NCBI RefSeq assembly: GCF_910592395.1
Contig: NC_088320.1
Span: 10,788,501-10,852,500, forward strand
Direction of reading: 5' to 3'
DNA length: 64,000 nucleotides
Source: Lineus longissimus
Lineage: Eukaryota; Nemertea; Pilidiophora; Heteronemertea; Lineidae
The notes under the pieces: model-generated
Told to the model about the DNA's origin: nothing
What the model saw: the letters and a program-made list of their open reading frames with translations, nothing else
Databases searched by the model: none
In this document: positions 56,955-64,000 of the stretch, in pieces
Numbering within the stretch: the first letter of the stretch is position 1
Layout of the letters: each line of letters opens with the position of its first letter
Program-made: the position numbers and the translations under genes

Positions 56955-57590
56955 TTTTAACACGCAGTTTGGTCTGGGTAAGAAACATGCTACATGTATA
57001 GTATATAGGTCAAACCAAAGTCGGCATGACATGTGATGTATCGTTGCTTGGAGTAACTATCATAAAAATATCATCGAAAACAAGTCACTAATAAGCGAGA
57101 TATTGCAACTTTTTTTTGTTTTTACCTCCTGGTGGCCAAGTCAAGAATCAGATCGGATCGAAATTCAGTATAAGAGGTAACATGACGGAGGGAGTCATGT
57201 GTACCAAATTTCAAGTTCATAGCTTTTGCGGTTAAGAAACGTGCCATAGTAACACTGAAACGACCAATTTACGCCATTTGACCTATGTGACTTTGAAAAT
57301 TTGGACAAATCAAAAACCCGTAAGATATGTGATGTATCCTTGCTAGGAGAACCTACCATAAAATTTTTATCAAAAACGAGTCACTCATAAGACAGATATC
57401 ACGCTTTTTAAGTTTCCACTTCTGGCCCCCTGGTGGCCAAGTCAAGAATCAGATCGGACTGCAATTCGGTGTCTGCTGTTAGTGTTATATGGCGAAGGGA
57501 GTCATGTGCACCAAATTTCAAGTACATAGCTTTAGCGGTTAAGAAACGTGCCATATAACACACTCAAACGGCCCATTGAATTTCTGGTGA
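56955..57590 (+). repeat. GGTGAGC-family repeat, copy 3 (two units, ends missing)
   Basis: Two successive ~300-bp units share 'gccatttgacctatgtgac', 'gatgtatccttgctaggag', 'ccccctggtggccaagtc' and 'ggttaagaaacgtgccat'. Confidence 0.8.
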
Positions 57591-57779
57591 AAGGAGGACG
57601 TCAAGTTGACAGCACCTTTTGTTGTTCATACTCATAACAACATGTACACTGTAAACCTTACATATAACGTACCAATTGGGACCGGCGATTTATGTCCGTT
57701 TTATGCGAAATCCGTTATTTGTAATAGACTTAGCCATAGAAATATATTGGAAGGGGATAAAAAGTTAGTCTGTTATTAT

Positions 57780-59852
57780 GGGCGGTTATTTCCGCATAAA
57801 TAGAGGTTGTCTCAAATAGACATTTTATGTCGTGTTATGATTCGAATAGACGTTTGGTGGCGCTCGTTTTAACAGAGACGTACCTGAAATAAACATATTG
57901 TGTTGTATCTCAAATAGACATACACTTAAATAGACGTTTGGTGGCGCTCGTATCTCAAATAAACATATATTGTCGTGTTTTCAGCTTTTTGTGTATAACT
58001 CAAATAGACGTTTGGTGTCACTTTTCCGCAAAAATAGAAGTTCCCCAAATAGACATTGTGTGGCGCTGGCGTGTGGCAATTCTGGAGCAAGTTTGTAATT
58101 GGTTTATCTGCCACGACGATATTATTGTAATTGCTCTAAGCAGTGCACATGGCTATTTGCGCGCGTATCTAAGGAAAATCGAGACTTAATACCATTTCAT
58201 TTTAATTGTATTTGGATTGTCAGTGTATTTAGCTATGGCAGAAGAAGAGAGAAACAAGTACATCAAATTTACATGCAATACATGCTATAGCGCCGCCGCT
58301 TACTGCAATGATAATGTCAATATCGCTGTTGCCGTCGTTCAAATTGATTCCAGCGCCACACAACGTCTATTTGGGGAACTTCCATTTTTGCGGAACAGCG
58401 ACACCAACGTCTATTTGAGTTATACACAATGAAATGGCCAGGGCCATTGTGCTCACCTCATGCGGAGGAAAGATGGATAAAGAGCATGGTATTGTGTCAT
58501 GTAGTGTTAGGTTTGATGTAGGTCCAAGCAATTACAATTTCCCCAAAATGGCCAATTTACAGTACATTTGACCTCTGTGACCTTGAAAAGTAGGTCAAAT
58601 CAAAAAAGATCTGGGTGACACATCAAATGGTTCTTAGAATTAGATGTACCTATGATATAAAATTGGTACCAATCGGGCAAGTAATTACTATGAATAATGG
58701 CATTTTGAAGAATTTACGATTTGGCCCCCTCCCAGGAGGCCAAACGGAAAATCAGATCGCACCAAACTTCAGTACCTAAGATCACCTGACCAAGGGGTAT
58801 ATGTGTACTTAATTTGTGATCAATAGTCATTGCAGTTAAGAAACGTGCCATAATTACGGCCCGACGGCCAATTTACGCCATTTGACCTCTGTGACCTTGA
58901 CAAGAAGGTCAAATTAAAAACCTGTGTGACATATACTGTATGGTGGTTAGATGTACCCATGATATCAAATTGGTGGCAATCGGGCAAGAAGTTAAGGAAT
59001 AATTACATTTTTAAGGTTTTTGGATTTTGCCCCCTAGTGGTCAAGTGGTGAATCATATTGGACCAAACTTCGGTCCCTGAGATCACCTGACTAAGGGGTA
59101 AATGTGTACCAAATTTGGGATCAATAGTCATTGCAGTTAAGAAACGTGCCATAGTTACGGCCTGACAGCCAATTTCCACCATTTGACCTCTGTGACCTTG
59201 AAAAGTACATCAAATCAAAACCCCGATGATATGTGATGTATCCTTGCTAGGAGTACCTACCATCATTTTTTCATTGAAAACGGATCATTAATAAGAGACA
59301 TATCACACTTTTTATGTTTTAAGTTTTGGCCCCCTGGTGGCCAAGTCATGAACCAGACCTAACCGAAATTCAGTGTCAGAGTACCTCTGACCTAGGGGGT
59401 CATGTGTACAAAGTTTCAAGTTCATAGCACAAGCGGTTAAGAAACGTGCCACACAGGATACGGACAACGACGGACGACGACGACGACGACGACGACGACT
59501 ACACAGGGCTATCGTATAGACTCCCCTAACGGTGAGCCAAAAAGCTGAAAACACGACAATATATGTTTATTTGAGATACGAGCGCCACCAAACGTCTATT
59601 TGAGTGTATGTCTATTTGAAAAGCGACACCAAACGTCTATTTGAGTTATTAACAAAAAGCTGAAAACACGACAATATAAAAATAAAATATAAATGCTCTA
59701 TTCGAGTGTATGTCTATTTGAGATACGACACAATAAGTTTATTTCAGGTATGTCTCTGTTAAAACAAGCGCCACCAAAACGTCTATTCGAGTCATAACAC
59801 GACATAAAATGTCTATTTGAGACAACCTCTATTGATGCGGAAATAACCGCCC
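57780..59852. mobile_element. Palindromic DNA element with long arms, TSD AT, split by a GGTGAGC repeat
   Basis: The left end GGGCGGTTATTTCCGCAT (57780) is mirrored at 59852; AT flanks both sides. The arms (57780-58110 against 58340-58432 plus 59546-59852) consist largely of repeated 'caaatagacgtttggtggcgctc' words in inverted orientation. The short centre (58110-58340) is the loop. The right arm is interrupted by a 1.1-kb GGTGAGC-family element. No transposase. The 2-bp AT duplication would suit an ISL2EU-like or related mobiliser, but that is a guess. Confidence 0.65.
58433..59545 (+). repeat. GGTGAGC-family element, copy 4 (complete)
   Basis: The left terminus is 'ggccagggccattgtgctcacc' in part, the right terminus 'ctaacggtgagccaaaaa'; GCTCACC and GGTGAGC are inverted. 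Three units, with the 'gacctctgtgacc' word at 58570, 58884 and 59185 (period 314 and 301), precede a (GAC)n stretch at about 59460-59500. It is inserted in the arm of the palindromic element. Confidence 0.85.
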
Positions 59853-59918
59853 ATATGTTATAAGAGAAGTCTGTGTTATGCGAGGTTTACCAAAGCAAAG
59901 GTGAATTATTATACTCAC

Positions 59919-60185
59919 AAATGTAGCTTCAACAGTCATGCCAAGGATCATTGAATTCGTGAGTGTAGGCTCCAAACAGGAATTTTCAACGTCTGCTAAG
60001 AGCTCAATACCGTGCTGTCCACGTAAACAAGGAGGAAATTCCAGACAATCTGGAGATCCAACATCACTCTCATATTTTTCATAATCACTAGTGATTGGCT
60101 GGCTTGCTGGTAGCGTATCTGTAGATCGCAGTTTTTTCTTGGGTGGTGTAGAACTAGTGTCTCTTTTCTTGACATTTTGCTTCAC
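59919..60185 (-). CDS. Candidate internal exon of an unknown host gene, 89 codons
   Basis: An acceptor (tttccag) at 60186 and a strong donor (gtgagt) at 59918 bound a fully open 267-nt exon, phase 0 at both sides. It reads VKQNVKKRDTSSTPPKKKLR, a basic, nuclear-signal-like start, then SDYEKYESDVGSPDCLEF and LEPTLTNSMILGMTVEATF. It resembles no transposon protein I know. The exon at 55137-54925 on the same strand has a matching phase. The function is unknown; expression is unproven. Confidence 0.5.
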
Positions 60186-60257
60186 CTGGAAACAAAGAGA
60201 ACCATGCAAAGATGGCAAAAAGTTGGCAAATTTAGCTTTACTCAGGCCACAAATATT

Positions 60258-61248
60258 TTAATGAAAAGGCCAGGGGCCATTGTGCTCACCGGTATTTAGG
60301 TAACGACTTAATTGACAATGGACCTTGAAAAGTAGGTCAAATCAAAAACCTGTATATTATGCAATGTATCCTTGCTTGGAGCACCAACCATAACAACGTT
60401 ATCGAATACGAATGACTAATGAGCGAGATATCACACTTTCTAGGTTTTCACTTTTTGCCCCCTGGTGTCCAAGTCGAGAAACCGATCAGACCAAAAATTA
60501 AGTGTCAGAGGTAACCTGACCTAGGGGGTCTTGTGTACAAGGTTTCAAGCCCATAGCCCTAGCAGTTTCGAAACGTGCCACTGTCACGCTCAAAAAGGCC
60601 AATTTACGCCATTTGACCTCTATGACCTTGAAAAATAAGTCAAATCGAAAACCTCTATGATATGTGATGTGTCCTGGCTGGGAGTACCTACCATAAAAAT
60701 TTCATCAAAAACAAATCACTAATAAGTGAGATATCACACTTTTTGGTTTTCAGTTTTGGCCCCCTGGTGGCCAAGTCAAGAATCAGATCAGACCAAAAAT
60801 GGCTGTCAGAGGTCATCTGACCTGGGGGTCATGCATAAAAACTTCCAAGCTCATAGCCCTACCAGTTAAGAAACATAATACAGTTACACTCAAACGGCAA
60901 ATTTACGCCATTTGACCTGTGTCCTTGAAAAGTAGGTCAAATCAAAAACACGTATGATATGTGATATATCCTTGCTAGGAGTACCTACCATAAAAAATCA
61001 CTAATAAGTGAGATATCACACTATTTATGTTTTCAGTTTTGACCCCTGTTGGCCAAGTTAAGAATCAGACCGGACCGAAATTCAGGGTCAAAGGTCATCT
61101 GACCTAGGGGGTCACGCATACAAAGTTTTGAGTCCATAGCCCTAGCGGTTAAGAAAATGCCACTGTTTTTGAAATGGGATACGGACGACAATGACGGACG
61201 ACAGACACTGCAGTGTTGTATGGACTCACCGGAACGGTGAGCCAAAAA
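60258..61248 (+). repeat. GGTGAGC-family element, copy 5 (complete)
   Basis: It starts 'ggccattgtgctcaccgg' and ends 'ggaacggtgagccaaaaa'. Three units at a period of about 300 bp (gaccttgaaaagtaggtc near 60318, gacctctatgacc at 60615, a shorter form at 60914). Same layout as copy 4. Confidence 0.87.
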
Positions 61249-63289
61249 TCCTTTTTGGTGGTTCGATTGCGAACCACCATCAGTGCTTGGTTATTCGTTT
61301 TTACTCCTCTATAGTCCCATGTTTGCATCTGCGTGAACAAATTAGTTCTCATGTTTGTAACGTCCAAAAAGACAAATTACTATTCTGCCTAGATCCCTTA
61401 GATTAATCTCAGCTTGATTTGCCCGCTTGAATTTACTAATAGCCGCTACAACCTGCTGAATAAATGATTTATTTAATACCCATTTTGTTCCATACATCGC
61501 CGATGTATAGCGCAGTAATCTTATATTGAGTCGGTTGTCTGCTTGTGGAGGTCAAGCTGTCAATACACGATGTGAATGTACACATTTTAGCTTGCTGGCG
61601 CCATCAAATGCTACACTTTTTCACAGCAGAATCGCATTAACAGTGATATTCGCCTTTCATCCTGATTTGGTGGATTAGCAACTTGATTTTTGCAGATATT
61701 CAACATTTAGTCGCCAAAAAATCTGCGCTGTGTAAATCGTTGTCGTTGCCAGTTGAGTTCGCAGGTAAACGTGGTGGGAATTTCGAATCACCTGATTTGG
61801 TGCGCCACCCAGTTGAATTACGGTAAATACAGTACTGTATACATTTAGCTTGCCACCACCAGGAGTTCAAAATAGGGTTATATTTATCATTATACATGTT
61901 CTAGCAATAAGCCATTACAGATCAATTCGCTATTGCATTCCTAAGCTTCATAGGCCTACTGAATGCGGACAAATTCCTATGGGACTGATCATGCGTCTAT
62001 TTCTCAAGTCATCCTAGAACATGTATAATGATGAATATAGGCCTATTTTGATCTCCTGGTGTTGGCCAGCTAATTCAATTCATGCAGTATGTGTGTCGGT
62101 AATTTCTCCTGAACACTGCTACCTATATAGATTAACAATGAAAACATCTATGACAGGTTCCTCTGATGATACCACATCACATTTCAACAACTCCTGCCCA
62201 GATTGCCCCCATCATATGCGCAAAAACCTCAGTCCCTGCCCTGCCAACAATTTGAACCACCCTTTCAGTCTTTTTTAAAGACTACTTGTTTCATATGGGT
62301 CATAATGTATGATGAACATTGCATAAAATTTTTTCAGGATGGTTTTCCTTCTTACATTCATAAACAGTTTCAATATATATTCTTTGATATTATTGAAATG
62401 CTGAAAATTCTAAGGCCACATCAAAATAATGCAGGCATGGGAATCGGAGCTGGTTGTGAAACTGGATAAAGCAGTGGTAGACAGCCATGGTCGCCCGTAG
62501 GGTGAGCTGGGGGAAGCGCGAAGGGAGACGAAAAAAAAAATGATTTCGGCTTATCCATGATGTGATTTCCAAGCATTTCCAGCCAGTAAAATCCCTCTTT
62601 GGCAAACTGCAAAGCCTGTACTTAGCAGATAAGAGAACCGAAAGGAAGTTGGGAATTTATCTCCGTTGCGCATTACTGGGAACGGGATTGTATACAGTAA
62701 CGATGCATACAAACTCCACACCTGAAGCTATGTGGAAGCAAGGTTGCACAGCATAATCACCAGTGACACCCACCAATGAACGAAAACTCGAATGACACAC
62801 AAGATGAGTAAGGGTGACCAAATAAGGAAAACCCATTGACAGCAATTTATGTTGGCTTTAATTTAATTGGTTGGTAATGATGCCACATAGACAAATGAAC
62901 AAACTAGAAATTGACCTCCGAGTCAATTTGAAGAATGGGATACCAGGAGAGTGTAATTTTGGGAAATTATTTTAAACTCGCAGGTTGAGAGGCAAGGTCC
63001 AGATCTAGAGCTAAGTTCATGTTGCAATTTCAGACACTGGAGCAGATTTAAACCATTTTTTTTAAGGTGCAGAAAAACACTTTGGGAAAATAATAATATT
63101 AAAAAAATAATATTAAAGAAGCTGAAATACATGTGTAAAATGTACAAAACATGGAAAATACCTGGTAAGTCTCTTTCAATTCAACTTCAATTTTGTTTAC
63201 ATATTGGTATGGCTATATCACGCATATACACCAAAGACTCTTGGACAAATAATGACAAAATGTGCCACTTATTAGTGAAATTTAAGAGC
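61249..63289. other. No gene seen; hairpins
   Basis: A perfect 10-bp-stem hairpin (TGGTGGTTCG, loop ATTG) lies at about 61256-61279 directly after copy 5. An inverted repeat with arms 61850-61906 and 62014-62074 (aacatgtataatgatgaatat) is a probable short MITE. No coding domain was found in the remaining sequence. Confidence 0.45.
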
Positions 63290-63505
63290 TTGAACCATAT
63301 GACCATGAAGAATAGGTCATATCGAAAACCTGGGTGATATGTATATCAGAGGCTTATTAGATACACCAGCCATTCACTCACTCCAGCTGCAACCAAAGGC
63401 TTCAAAATAGCAAAATTTGATACCCAACATAGCTGCCTGCCAAATTATGAAGAAATAAAGATGAAATGGTCCAAGGACCATGTGCTCACCTCGGGTAATG
63501 TTCAT
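63290..63505. repeat. GGTGAGC-family repeat, copy 6 fragments
   Basis: A degraded unit (gaccatgaagaataggtcatatc) is followed near 63466 by a new left terminus, 'aaggaccatgtgctcacctc', suggesting two partial copies side by side. Confidence 0.6.
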
Positions 63506-64000
63506 GTAGGTATGACAAAAAAAAGGAAAGTGATGCAATCATGTACAACTTGTTATTTCTGGAAAGGGCTTGAAAAAAACCTTTCCAGAAACACCAAAAC
63601 CAGCACCATAGCATGTGTATTTTATGATTTTATTGCTGCATGTAATTCAAAACAGTTGCCTATTTTGCAAATTAACTCTAATTGTTTTTACCTGTACTAA
63701 ACAAAGAAAGTGAGACCCGAACTGTGGATAATTTTGGTTAAAATCCCACAAACCTATAACCTTCTACCTTCATTTACAGGAGATGATTTTTGCCCTGAAA
63801 TGCTCAGAGTTACAAGAGCAGGAAATTCAAATCAAGTTAAATCCAGGTCAACGCAATGGTCATTGTTGGCTCAGGTAGATGCGACAGAATGAATTGAAAA
63901 GGGATGTTAAAGGGTAAGTAGATAAGAGCCACACTGCCTTTCATTACTGTAGTCACAGCGAACATTTGAAATGACCCAGGAACTTCTGAGTGGATATCAG
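63506..64000 (+). other. Unassigned; possible plus-strand exon 63780-63874
   Basis: An acceptor (catttacag) and donor (gtagat) bound a 95-nt open segment reading EMIFALKCSELQEQEIQIKL then NPGQRNGHCWL. It is short and without family match, so it is only a suggestion. Nothing else is recognised up to the window edge. Confidence 0.3.

Noticed and set aside
57606-58432. Several 60-80-codon frames in the palindromic element
   Set aside because: They are built from repeated 'caaatagacg' words and occur on both strands of the palindrome; no domain.

Overview
This is eukaryotic DNA, most likely from a marine invertebrate deuterostome such as an echinoderm or hemichordate. The grounds are spliced genes with GT/AG introns, frequent 'aggcctac'-type words, non-LTR, BEL/Pao, Helitron and PIF/Harbinger families typical of such genomes, and a P2X7-C-terminal-like gene. 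The taxon is an inference. Nothing prokaryotic, no rRNA, no tRNA gene and no CRISPR array was seen. Almost all recognisable sequence is transposable elements, many nested inside each other, with few candidate host exons between them.

Layout. 0.7-1.5 kb: C-terminal remnant of a Harbinger transposase (minus). 1.8-8.9 kb: multi-exon, frameshifted gene of the 'DGRCDSPG' transposase-like family (probably Kolobok-like, plus); one intron holds a Tigger/pogo element with an open 450-aa transposase and a LINE 3' end. 9.2-23.4 kb: one near-full-length non-LTR retrotransposon (plus) split by two Harbinger transposons. Harbinger-A (12725-16585, TSD CAG) has both genes open. Harbinger-B (16919-22345, TSD TAA) has its transposase interrupted by a further 2.1-kb TA-flanked element. 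23.7-25.4 kb: three-exon minus-strand gene joining a cysteine-rich motif to a P2X7-type C-terminal domain. 25.6-26.2 kb: MADF/BESS remnant. 26.7-30.4 kb: a plus-strand LINE invaded by a minus-strand Tx1/L1-like LINE with a visible 19-bp duplication. 30.7-33.5 kb: mariner-type element with 356-bp inverted repeats and a nested MITE.

36.2-39.7 kb: decayed, internally deleted BEL/Pao retrotransposon with a primer-binding site. 39.7-42.0 kb: CR1-like LINE fragment (minus) with a nested DNA element. 42.7-45.6 kb: Harbinger-C (TSD AAT), both genes open. 46.0-52.1 kb: Helitron with a decayed Rep domain and an open, spliced PIF1-type helicase. 52.7-63.5 kb: many copies of a dispersed repeat ending in GGTGAGC and built from ~300-bp units, with a Tigger-type MITE, a large palindromic element and two minus-strand exons that may belong to a host gene.

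How the parts relate. In Harbinger-A, -B and -C the accessory DNA-binding gene (Myb/SANT or MADF) and the DDE transposase face each other, as expected for two-component PIF/Harbinger elements. Exact target-site duplications allow the order of insertions to be read. Several insertions lie in introns, where they leave coding capacity intact.
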